Shown here piece by piece: positions 7,561-15,621 of a DNA stretch of 64,000 nt. Source of the DNA: JAICMB01 sp035295125. Lineage in GTDB: Bacteria > Acidobacteriota > Terriglobia > Bryobacterales > Bryobacteraceae. The translations under genes and the position numbers were made by a program. The notes beneath the pieces were generated by a model. It saw only the letters and a list, made by a program, of their open reading frames with translations, made no database searches and was not told the origin of the DNA. Position 1 is the stretch's first letter, and every line of letters starts with the position of its first letter. The stretch lies in the NCBI GenBank assembly GCA_035295125.1, contig DATGJP010000062.1:1-64000 (forward strand). The letters are read 5' to 3'.

Positions 7561-9957
7561 TTACTCCGTTCGCAGCGCCTGGAGCGGATCGCGCGTGGCG
7601 GCTTTCCAGGCCGGACCGAAGCAGGCCGCCGCTCCGATGAACACAAGGATCACCCCGGCGAGCATATATGTAAGCGGGTCTGTCGTTGCGATTTCATAAA
7701 GCAGGCTGGACAGCACGCGCGATAACAGCAGAGCGGCGGCCAGGCTGACCGCGAGGCCCACGAGGAGAGGGATCAAGGCCCCTTTCAGCACCGCCACAAT
7801 CACGTGCCGCGGGGTCGCTCCCAGGGCGACGCGCACTCCGATTTCGCGGAATCGCAGGGTCGTCGTATACGCGATGACGCTGTAAACGCCGGCGGAGGTG
7901 AGCAGCAACGCCAGCGCGCCGAGCACGGAAAAGATCCAAGCTGAAAAACGCGGTCTCCAGATGGAGTCCGCAACCACATCGTTCATGGTCCTGATGTTGA
8001 CGATAGGCTGATCGGGATTGACGTTCCACACCTCCCGGCTGAGCGCGGACGCGAGTTGCAGTGGATCGGCGGAGGTGCGGACAACGATGGTCGACATGAA
8101 AACGCCGAAAATCATCTGCTGATAGGGCAGGTAGAGTTCGCCCTTTGCGGGTTGGTCGTACTTGTTTTGGGAGGAATCCTTGACGACGCCGACGACGGTG
8201 GTTCGGGGAGCGTTTGGCTCGCCTTGGGGCATTAGCTGACCTACCGGATCGCAGTCGGGAAAGACTTGACGCGCTAGATATTGATTCAGGATTGCGACGC
8301 GAGGCGAATTCGACTGATCGGCATCCGTAAACGTTCGGCCTTCCAGCAGAGGAATTCCCATCGCGGAGAAGTACTGCGAGCTGATGGTGCGGGTCATGGT
8401 CAGCGTCGGCTGGCCGTCGAGGGCGGGTACGGCGACTGTTGTGTTGACACCGGATAACGGGAGGTTGTTTACAACAGCAATCGCATCTACCCCATGGACT
8501 CGCGCTAGGCGTTCGATGAGATCGCGATAATATGCCATCTGTCGGGGCTTCGTCTCGAACTGGCCCGTGGGTCGCGGTTGCGTCAATGTGCCAATGGGAA
8601 CACGCATCGTAAGCACATGATCGGGATGAAAACCGTGATCGGCTTCCTGAAGGCGGACGAGACTGCGAATCATCAGACCCGATCCGACGAGCAGCAGAAA
8701 CGCGAATGCGGCTTCGGAGGCGATGAGCAGGGAGAAAAGCCGGGCGGATCTCCTGGAATTTCCACCCGATTGGGAACTGCGCAAGGCCGGCTGCAGGTCT
8801 ATCTGCGATGCGAAAAGTAGCGGCGCCGCGCTGATCAGACAGGCCAGCAGCAGGCAAAGTCCCACGCTGAAGCCCAGCGCGCGCTGGTCCAGCGCGACTC
8901 GCTGAAGATTGGGGAGGGTAATCGGCAGCGCGGCCAATTGCCGGTATAGAAAGCTGAGCACATAGCGCGCGAGGCCGATTCCCGCCGCGCTGCCCAGGAT
9001 CGTCAGGAGCAGGCTCTCTATCAACAACTGCCGGGCCACGCGCCAGAACCCTGCTCCCAGCGACGCGCGAATGGCGATCTCCTTCTGGCGTTGCATAACC
9101 CGGCTGAGCAGGAGGCTGCCGACGTCGGCACAAGCAATCAACAACACAAGGCCGACCGCGGCGAGCACGAACACCAGGGTCAGCTCATACTGGCGCTCGA
9201 CGGTTTCACGCCAGGGCGTGACGGTGACCTGCAGGCCAGAGTAGCGCTTCGGATCGCGACTGATGAGCTGGGTCCCTACGATTTGCATGGCGCTGTGGAC
9301 TTGCGAGACCGAAAGATGGGGTCGGATGCGCGCGATGGCTTGGACGTTTAAGACGTAGTCAGGAGTCAGACGCAACGGGAGCCACATGTCGATGTCGGGA
9401 GACCAGAAAGCAAAGTCGGGCGGCATGACTCCCACCACCGTGAAGATTTCGCCTGACACGGTGATCGGTCGGCCAATGGCCGATGGCTCGGCGTTGAAGT
9501 GGCGGCGCCAGAGCCGGTCACTGAGCACGGCGGCATTGCGGGCATTGAACTCGCCGTCGCGATCCGTGAGAGCGCGGCCGAGCTGGGCATGAACGTTGAG
9601 CATTGAGAAGAGGCCGGCGGAGGTGCGGAGGGCTCGGATTTGATCGGGTTCTCCGGCGCCTGTGAGGGTGATGAAGTCCTTCGTGAAGGCTACGCTTTTC
9701 TCAAAGAGATCGCTGCGGCCTTGCCAGAACAGGTAGTCCTGCGCCGGAATGCCATTCATGACGTGCCTGTTGCTGTTTTCTTCGATTCGGACGAGGCGGT
9801 CGGAGCGATAAGGCGTGCCGCGGAGCAACACGGCGTCCACGACGCTGAAGACGGCGGTGTTGGCGCCGATTCCAAGGGCGAGGATGGCGATGGTTGCGAC
9901 TGTGAAGAGCGGGTTTTTGCGGAGCCAGCGAAAGGCGTGCCAGAGGTCGGCGGTCAT
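7561..9957 (-). CDS. ADOP-type ABC transporter permease (MacB-like FtsX family)
   Basis: 798 residues. N-terminal WHAFRWLRKNPLFTVATIAI and LGIGANTAVFSVVDAVLLR are the signature of the acidobacterial duplicated orphan permease family. A MacB periplasmic core domain (residues ~45-240) is followed by an FtsX block with about three helices, then a second periplasmic core and a second FtsX block (FREIGVRVALGATPRHVIV), i.e. eight helices in two halves. No ATPase gene is adjacent, which is normal for this orphan family. Function is assumed to be MacB-like efflux or envelope mechanotransmission. A perfect palindrome covers the start codon (see 9956-9973). Confidence 0.95.
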   Translation of the reverse strand: MTADLWHAFRWLRKNPLFTVATIAILALGIGANTAVFSVVDAVLLRGTPYRSDRLVRIEENSNRHVMNGIPAQDYLFWQGRSDLFEKSVAFTKDFITLTGAGEPDQIRALRTSAGLFSMLNVHAQLGRALTDRDGEFNARNAAVLSDRLWRRHFNAEPSAIGRPITVSGEIFTVVGVMPPDFAFWSPDIDMWLPLRLTPDYVLNVQAIARIRPHLSVSQVHSAMQIVGTQLISRDPKRYSGLQVTVTPWRETVERQYELTLVFVLAAVGLVLLIACADVGSLLLSRVMQRQKEIAIRASLGAGFWRVARQLLIESLLLTILGSAAGIGLARYVLSFLYRQLAALPITLPNLQRVALDQRALGFSVGLCLLLACLISAAPLLFASQIDLQPALRSSQSGGNSRRSARLFSLLIASEAAFAFLLLVGSGLMIRSLVRLQEADHGFHPDHVLTMRVPIGTLTQPRPTGQFETKPRQMAYYRDLIERLARVHGVDAIAVVNNLPLSGVNTTVAVPALDGQPTLTMTRTISSQYFSAMGIPLLEGRTFTDADQSNSPRVAILNQYLARQVFPDCDPVGQLMPQGEPNAPRTTVVGVVKDSSQNKYDQPAKGELYLPYQQMIFGVFMSTIVVRTSADPLQLASALSREVWNVNPDQPIVNIRTMNDVVADSIWRPRFSAWIFSVLGALALLLTSAGVYSVIAYTTTLRFREIGVRVALGATPRHVIVAVLKGALIPLLVGLAVSLAAALLLSRVLSSLLYEIATTDPLTYMLAGVILVFIGAAACFGPAWKAATRDPLQALRTE

Positions 9958-9973
9958 ACTAATGAATTAGTAT
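9956..9973. promoter_or_regulatory. Perfect 18-bp palindrome overlapping the ADOP permease start (candidate operator)
   Basis: ATACTAAT-GA-ATTAGTAT has two perfect 8-bp arms with a 2-nt centre. It overlaps the ATG of the permease (9957-9955) and its upstream leader, so a bound repressor would block translation start and probably transcription. ADOP genes are often controlled by PadR-type regulators; none is encoded within the window, so the regulator would act in trans. Being a regulatory site is inference; the palindrome itself is plain. Confidence 0.7.
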
Positions 9974-9999
9974 AACGCCGGAAGAACGGCACTTTCGAC

Positions 10000-11478
10000 T
10001 CAGTCTGTCCGCAGCAAAGACTGCGCCACGAAAACGTGATAATCGCTCCATCGTTCCGAGGCGTAGTATGACTTTCCGTTCTTCATTTGCGCCGAGAGGT
10101 CCATGCTCCTTGGAACCAGGTCACGTTCGTCGCAATTGCACAGGTTCGAGAGTTCGTAGCGCGCCGCGGCTCTCCATTCGGCTACGACGCCGAAATGCGG
10201 CGACATGCGGTGAGTGATTCCCAGCACCTGGAACTGTGCGTCGGCGACGACGATGCCGTCGCAGTCGACGAAGTCGGCGTCCTCTTTGTGACCAAAGAAA
10301 GCCGCGGTCCGCTGACGAAAGCGGCATACCTTGTCCGACGCCGAATTCCGGAAGGCGAACACATGCACAGGCTTTCCGCCAGTCGAACTAGCGCCCAGGT
10401 ACTTGAGGCGCACGTTGGCAATTCCGGATAGAATGTCGTACCACTCGGATTCGGGCAGAATGCCGGCCCTTGGACCCGGAAGTGCCGTGGCAACCATGTC
10501 TTTGCCCCCTACAGTGCGGAACCGTTGGCCATCCGAATACATGGAGACTTGATATTGCCAGGTTTGTTCGGGCTGGTCGGTTCCCCAGAAGCGCATGCTC
10601 TGCTGCGCGGTCATACGGCGCATTTTTCCAACGCTGGTTGCGACCTGCATCCTGAGGGCGTCGACGAGGATATCCGGATCATCCGCAGCTTGGGCCGGTA
10701 GCGGCGGACCATCGAGCGCGACCGGCCAATCGAGATCGCGCAGCGGGAGGGCGGCCAACGTCACCACAGATTTGTCGAACAGCCGGGCCCACAACGCCGG
10801 TTCATTGTCGTGTAGGAAGGCCGAGATAAGCGCCGTGCCCGCGACCGCGGTGCCAATTCTGCCGTTCGCTTCCGTGCTGCGCATTTCTACGATTCCCAGC
10901 ACCCGTCCGGAACCATCGAGCACGGCGCCCCCGCTGTTGCCGGGGCGGGAGCCGCAGTCCATCAGAAAGTGGCCCGTGAGATCCACCAGGCCGTCGGCTG
11001 ATTGATATTGCAATTCGCCCGAAACTACGGTGCCAAGGGCGTAATCGATGGCGTTATCATGCCGTGCGATTCGGGTTACCGGCTGTCCGACGGAAGGCTC
11101 GTGGTTGGCGAGAGGGAGGCCGGCGAATCGGGAAGGAAGCGGCTGGCGCAAGGTGAGCAAAGCCAGATCGTGGGCAGGATTGAATCGTTTAACGGAGCCG
11201 GCTACATCCGTATCCAGACTTCCAGGGTCTTGTGGCCCGGTAGCCGCGACGACGGCCGCGATTCCAACGCCCTCCACTTTGAGTCCGGTCCCCAGTAGTG
11301 CGACGACGTGATAGCTGGTAAGCACGTGAACGCACGGGGTGTCCAGGCAAACACCGGTGCCGAGTTTCTTAGCTGTCAAGGTGCGAGCAGTCAGTTTCAC
11401 AATGCCGTGCGACAGAGGTTGCGCAGAAGTCAAGCCGGCGCACAGCATTACCGTGCCCGTCAGAAGTATCGATCTCAA
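10000..11478 (-). CDS. Secreted trypsin-like serine protease (S1 family)
   Basis: 492 residues from the TTG at 11478, chosen because GAGAGGAG lies just upstream and because the product then starts with a clean signal peptide (RSILLTGTVMLCAGLTSAQ). The catalytic triad is visible: His in LTSYHVVALL, Asp in PAHDLALLTL, Ser in RPGNSGGAVLD. The protease domain covers residues ~25-230; the remaining ~260 residues are of unknown fold and include several Cys (VCRFR, VDCDG, NLCNCDE). Expected to be exported. Separated by 42 nt from the ADOP start on the same strand. Confidence 0.88.
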   Translation of the reverse strand: MRSILLTGTVMLCAGLTSAQPLSHGIVKLTARTLTAKKLGTGVCLDTPCVHVLTSYHVVALLGTGLKVEGVGIAAVVAATGPQDPGSLDTDVAGSVKRFNPAHDLALLTLRQPLPSRFAGLPLANHEPSVGQPVTRIARHDNAIDYALGTVVSGELQYQSADGLVDLTGHFLMDCGSRPGNSGGAVLDGSGRVLGIVEMRSTEANGRIGTAVAGTALISAFLHDNEPALWARLFDKSVVTLAALPLRDLDWPVALDGPPLPAQAADDPDILVDALRMQVATSVGKMRRMTAQQSMRFWGTDQPEQTWQYQVSMYSDGQRFRTVGGKDMVATALPGPRAGILPESEWYDILSGIANVRLKYLGASSTGGKPVHVFAFRNSASDKVCRFRQRTAAFFGHKEDADFVDCDGIVVADAQFQVLGITHRMSPHFGVVAEWRAAARYELSNLCNCDERDLVPRSMDLSAQMKNGKSYYASERWSDYHVFVAQSLLRTD

Positions 11479-11838
11479 TTTGATCTCCTCTCCCAACCCT
11501 CGTTGGGAGCCAGGTTCTTGTGGTTGCCTGCCCGTTGACAGTCCTTACATCGAATCGTGAGGACAGGATTTTAGGAATTATTTCATACCGAGCGCTCCTA
11601 TGGACATTACAAAAGGAAACTCGTTATCTTCAGATGCAATGCCCAAGTATGGCGCGGCGAGCAGGCCAACTCCGAGGTGCTTCAGCACACACTCCGCATG
11701 ATGATTTTGAAGACGATACGCGCGATATGCCCGCTGCATGGATTCCGAATCGCACGATGGCTTGAGCCGTTGAGCCAAGCCGTGCTCCAACTCAGCCGGA
11801 GCCAATGACGTGTCATCATCAGTAGGTCAAGGCCAAGT
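11479..11838. other. Intergenic stretch between divergent genes
   Basis: 360 bp between the protease start (minus) and the VOC-SpoIIE start (plus). A 75-codon minus-strand frame at 11578-11805 is open but its product is not recognised and has no good ribosome binding site, so I do not call it a gene. The region probably holds both promoters and contains the small inverted repeat at 11805-11816. Confidence 0.4.
11805..11816. promoter_or_regulatory. Short palindrome upstream of the VOC-SpoIIE gene
   Basis: ATGAC-GT-GTCAT is a perfect 5-bp-arm palindrome ending 22 bp before the start at 11839. It is in operator position but short enough to be chance. Confidence 0.3.
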
Positions 11839-13062
11839 ATGAGTCGAATCACCCAGGATGAGGGTCCGGCAGAATCCGGACAACACCCGTACCTGAGGAT
11901 TCACATCGTTGAGGTCTATGTTCGGAACCAGGAACAGAGCCTGGCCTTTTACCGCGATCAACTGGGCTTTGAGGTAGTGGTGGATACCGGTCCGCAGGAC
12001 TGGGGACGATGGGCCGTCGTCGCCCCACCGGTTCGCGGAACCGCGGTTCTTGCTTTAGTCGAAGCATCGCCAAACCTCCCCAGCGGAATCGTAGGCCGCC
12101 GCACCGGAGTGACTCTGGTGACTGACAACATCGCCGTGAAATTCGAGGAATGGTCGCGCAAGGGTATTCGTTTTCCGCAATTGCCCACACCCGTCCCCTG
12201 GGGCTTTCATGCTTCGTTCGAGGATCTGGACGGGAACCAGTTCAGTCTGATTCAGAATCCCCACATGGTGGACATGCTGAACGTGCAACGCCGCCAGGCG
12301 GAGCAGCGAAGGGAAGCCGAACGCCGGGCGGCGCTCGAGGCCGAGATCGCCCGAAATGTTCAGTCGAGACTTTTCCCGCAGGTCTTCCCGCCCATGAAAA
12401 CACTGGATTGCGCGGCGGCTTGTTTCCCGGCGCAGCACGTCGGGGGAGACTACTACGACCTTCTGGAACTCCGGCCGGGGCGCACCGGACTCGTGATCGC
12501 CGACATCTCCGGCAAAGGAGTATCCGGCGCACTCCTGATGGCTAATCTACAAGCCAATCTGCGGATTCAGTATGCCATGGCGGTCGACAATCTTCCCGGT
12601 CTTCTTGCCTCCGTCAATCGCCTCTTCTACCGCAACACGGAATCATCCAGCTACGCGACGATGTTTTTTGCCGACTACGACGACATCAGCCGCACGCTCC
12701 GATACGCGAATTGCGGACACGTATCGCCGTTGTTGTTGCGCTCGAATGGCGACATAGAACGTTTGACGCCGACCTGTACTGTCGTCGGCTTATTCGAAGC
12801 CTGGCAGTGCGAAACCGCTGAGACGCGCCTGCACGCGGGAGATACTTTGGTGCTCTACAGCGACGGCGTCGTTGAGGCAGAAAGCAGCGATGGGACGCCA
12901 TTTGGCGAGGAGCGTTTGATAGAGGTTTTGCAACACGGAGCCAACCGCAGCGCGCAAGATCTTCTTCGCGCCATCGTAGACGCGACTCTGGAATTCAGCG
13001 GCGGAGAACAACTCGACGACATCACGCTTGTCGTCGCGCGAGCGCTTACTTCTGCGCCGTAG
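11839..13062 (+). CDS. VOC (glyoxalase-like) domain fused to SpoIIE/PP2C-type phosphatase
   Basis: 407 residues. Residues ~20-145 form a VOC/glyoxalase-like domain (HIVEVYVRNQEQSLAFYRDQ, then DLDGNQFSLIQNPH). A short charged helical linker (QRREAERRAALEAEIARN) leads to a SpoIIE/RsbU-type PP2C phosphatase with the metal-binding motifs GGDYYDL, DISGKG, LYSDGVVEA and LDDITLVV. RsbU-like phosphatases activate anti-anti-sigma factors in partner-switching control. Here the usual sensory PAS/GAF is replaced by a VOC domain, which could bind a small metabolite. No anti-sigma or STAS gene is adjacent. No membrane segment. Confidence 0.9.
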   Translation: MSRITQDEGPAESGQHPYLRIHIVEVYVRNQEQSLAFYRDQLGFEVVVDTGPQDWGRWAVVAPPVRGTAVLALVEASPNLPSGIVGRRTGVTLVTDNIAVKFEEWSRKGIRFPQLPTPVPWGFHASFEDLDGNQFSLIQNPHMVDMLNVQRRQAEQRREAERRAALEAEIARNVQSRLFPQVFPPMKTLDCAAACFPAQHVGGDYYDLLELRPGRTGLVIADISGKGVSGALLMANLQANLRIQYAMAVDNLPGLLASVNRLFYRNTESSSYATMFFADYDDISRTLRYANCGHVSPLLLRSNGDIERLTPTCTVVGLFEAWQCETAETRLHAGDTLVLYSDGVVEAESSDGTPFGEERLIEVLQHGANRSAQDLLRAIVDATLEFSGGEQLDDITLVVARALTSAP

Positions 13063-14332
13063 TCACCGGCGGATTCGGCTGGTCTACATAGTACGTAATG
13101 CCGGTATACTGCATCTCCTGCCAAGTCTGCTCGCCCCAACGAACGTCGACTTTCGGATCCGGATTCCACTTGTTGTTTACGGAATTGTCGTAGTGGGCCG
13201 TGGCTTCCAAGCGTGAGCCTTTGGGCACGGACAACGGCGTGGCAAATACATAATAGGTCTGCCAGTTGAAATCGTATTGGGGAACCGACAGCACCACTTG
13301 CGACCGGCCATCCGGGTAGATGAGACGGTACTCCCAGCCTTTTCCCCGCAGATGCGTGTGCGGGAACAAGGCTGTAATGTGGGTGTCCTCGGTGAACTCG
13401 ATCGCCGAATCGACAGCCTGGTCAGTGGATCCCGCGGGAACTTTGAGCAAGTGGTTCAAGAAGGCGCTCGTGTGGATCTCCCTCTGCGGAGGCGCCTTCG
13501 CGAAAATCATGCCGACACTCGATTCGTCCGTGGCTGCAGTTCCGTTAGCCGTATAGTGGACCTGGAAAAGCAGCGTGGAACCGGCGGCGATCTTCAGGGC
13601 TGAACCGGGCTCGAAAATCAGAGCGTTGGTGCCGGGAGCCGTGGTGGCAATGAGCGTACCCGGACTGCCGTTGCGGTTCTGCGGGGCTCCATTGCCGTCG
13701 CGATTAGCCGGCGGCGGTGTTCTCGGCACAACCGTCACAAACGCAGCGTCCCGAGGCGTTTTCCCGGGCTCGCGGGCAAACACCAAAATATGATGTACCA
13801 CGCGGCGAGTTCCGGGACGCACTTCGATGGCCTGCACCCATTTGTCTTCGGTGAAATTCGTGGGGATGGTGAAATACTGATACGCTATCGTGCCGCTGGC
13901 AGGCACACTGTAGGGTTTCGACATCGACAGCACCAGGTCCGGGGTGCCGATTTCCCAGCCTTCCGTGAACTTCGGCTGAGGAGGCAGATCCTTGGGATTG
14001 CCTTCCGGGGCGCCCCCGTCGATCCAGGCAACCAGAGTCTTCTTATCGTTGTCGGTGAGGCGTCGATCGTTCGAGAACGTGCCACGCGGCTCGGCAGCGT
14101 GCCAGGGCGGCATCTGTCCGCGCATTACCATTTCGCGGATCGACTTGGCCCAGGGGCGGGTCTGCTCGTAGGTCAGCAACGACATAGGCGCGATTTCGCC
14201 CGCACGGTGGCAACTGGCGCAATTCTTATAAAGGATCGGGGCGACGTCCTTGGAGAACGTCGGCGTGGCGCCCGCCGGGATGCCGGTCAATAAAATGCCC
14301 CCAACCGCCGTAAGCAAAAACCCGTTGTTCAT
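13046..14332 (-). CDS. Secreted c-type cytochrome / PHM-like copper protein
   Basis: 428 residues with signal peptide (LLTAVGGILLTGIPAGA). A single c-type haem motif, CASCHRAG, lies near residue 40, followed by MPPWHA and the cytochrome region to ~residue 110. The rest (~residues 130-410) is beta-rich with conserved His positions (RRVVHHILVFA, then FPHTHLRGKGWEYRL), matching the peptidylglycine-monooxygenase-like copper fold commonly fused to such haems in acidobacteria and planctomycetes. Exported, probably a redox enzyme of unknown substrate. Overlaps the convergent VOC-SpoIIE gene by 17 nt at the 3' end. Confidence 0.88.
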   Translation of the reverse strand: MNNGFLLTAVGGILLTGIPAGATPTFSKDVAPILYKNCASCHRAGEIAPMSLLTYEQTRPWAKSIREMVMRGQMPPWHAAEPRGTFSNDRRLTDNDKKTLVAWIDGGAPEGNPKDLPPQPKFTEGWEIGTPDLVLSMSKPYSVPASGTIAYQYFTIPTNFTEDKWVQAIEVRPGTRRVVHHILVFAREPGKTPRDAAFVTVVPRTPPPANRDGNGAPQNRNGSPGTLIATTAPGTNALIFEPGSALKIAAGSTLLFQVHYTANGTAATDESSVGMIFAKAPPQREIHTSAFLNHLLKVPAGSTDQAVDSAIEFTEDTHITALFPHTHLRGKGWEYRLIYPDGRSQVVLSVPQYDFNWQTYYVFATPLSVPKGSRLEATAHYDNSVNNKWNPDPKVDVRWGEQTWQEMQYTGITYYVDQPNPPVTTAQK

Positions 14333-14444
14333 TGAAACCTCCTAATACGAACCAAGCAGCCGTCTAGTACCAGTTGTAACTATACTGATCGATTGCCTTA
14401 AGGTTGGTCAAGCACGTTCGAAACTGCCAAAAAAATCGCCGTTC

Positions 14445-15284
14445 TTAGTGCCCAGCCGTCTCCGCCGCCACCTGCTGGCGAAACGTTTCCTCCTGCTGGT
14501 CGATGAAATTTCGATAGCCTTCCGGATCGATGAACGGATTCACCGGCCCATTCATACGCTTGACCTTCTCGCGCATGCCGTAATAACCGCCGTGTGCCCC
14601 GAGAAAGACATCGCAATGCAGGCCGCGCAATACGCGGAAGGTTTGCTCGAAATCCTCGGTAATGCCCGGCCATGTAGGATTCTTTACGAACCTGACACCC
14701 GGATTGATGGTCGTCCCTCCCACGAATACGACGTCGTATTGCTTGCCGCCATCGTTCACCTTCATCGTCCACGTTGTACAACCGATGCTGTGGCCCGGTG
14801 TCATATGCGCCACCAACGTGACACCACCGAGTTTTAGTTCCTCGCCGTCCTTCACCACGTAATCGACATGCACTGGCGGGTAACTGACTTCCCTGCCCCA
14901 GCGCGGGTCTTTTGCCCCTCCGCTCTCCAACACCGCGACCTCTCGTTCGCTCGACCAGATCTTCGCGCCCGTGATTTTCTGCAGCCCACTCAGTCCGGCA
15001 ACATGGTCGAAGTGCGCCTGTCCATTCAGCAGGACCTTCACATCCGTGGGCTTGAAACCAAGTTTTCGAATGCCCGAATCGATAATCGGCACGGTGTCTT
15101 CGTATCCTGCGTTAATCACGATATCGCCTTGCGGCGTGGTGATGAGGTATGAGGTGATGTCGTCCGCGCCCACGTAATAAACGTTGCCGATGACCTTGTA
15201 TGGCGGAAACGGTCTATTGCCTTCGTGAGCGCTCTGCGCCAGCGCAGCAAGCGAAATCAGTAATAAAGCGAACGTCCGGAGCAT
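14445..15284 (-). CDS. Subclass B3-like metallo-beta-lactamase with Gln in the first Zn-ligand position
   Basis: 279 residues from the ATG at 15284, which starts a signal peptide (MLRTFALLLISLAALAQSAH). The upstream frame continues to 15377 but lacks such a start. The MBL motif reads NGQAHFDH (residues 87-94), so the first His of the usual HXHXDH is a Gln, as in GOB-type and other B3 enzymes that carry Gln at that site. Further metal ligands: His165 in MTPGHS, and His231 in LGAHGG. The region GCTTWT matches subclass B3. Periplasmic. It may hydrolyse beta-lactams, but lactonase or other MBL-fold activity is possible. Confidence 0.88.
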   Translation of the reverse strand: MLRTFALLLISLAALAQSAHEGNRPFPPYKVIGNVYYVGADDITSYLITTPQGDIVINAGYEDTVPIIDSGIRKLGFKPTDVKVLLNGQAHFDHVAGLSGLQKITGAKIWSSEREVAVLESGGAKDPRWGREVSYPPVHVDYVVKDGEELKLGGVTLVAHMTPGHSIGCTTWTMKVNDGGKQYDVVFVGGTTINPGVRFVKNPTWPGITEDFEQTFRVLRGLHCDVFLGAHGGYYGMREKVKRMNGPVNPFIDPEGYRNFIDQQEETFRQQVAAETAGH

Positions 15285-15621
15285 GTGCCTACCAGTATCG
15301 CGAACTTCCCTGTTTCCACTGGTCGCACACAAAGACTTTTGGGATGATGGCCGGCACATGGTTGATCCCCATTTCACGAACCGTCAAGCACGACATAGTG
15401 TGAAGCCGGCCCGATTCAGTGGGCGGTTTGCATAGCGGAGAAATGGGCGAAGGGTAAGGTCAACTCCGTTACGGTACGCCTTAGCGCCACTCACCTTCGT
15501 GCCTGGCACCTCCCACGGCCGAAGGAGGCGGGTTTCAAAACCTGCCTTACATCGCTGCGTCGTACCCACTTCTGGGAAAACTAAGCATTGGGCTGAAGCC
15601 CGCTCACCCTTTCACCGTTCG
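15285..15621. other. Intergenic stretch, two minus-strand genes apart
   Basis: 337 bp without a supported gene. It holds a hairpin at 15527-15546 and probably the promoter of the B3 gene. Short open frames here have no recognisable product. Confidence 0.4.
15527..15546. repeat. Inverted repeat GGCGGGTTT-ca-AAACCTGCC
   Basis: Nine-bp arms with one mismatch, followed by TTACAT. The shape (GC outer stem, A/T inner stem, then C/TTACAT) matches the hairpin at 18205-18223, suggesting a second dispersed palindrome family distinct from the GCAGGCG type. Confidence 0.5.

Noticed and set aside
11578..11805. A 75-residue minus-strand ORF between the protease and the VOC-SpoIIE gene
   Set aside because: No recognisable family or ribosome binding site; lies in the divergent promoter region.
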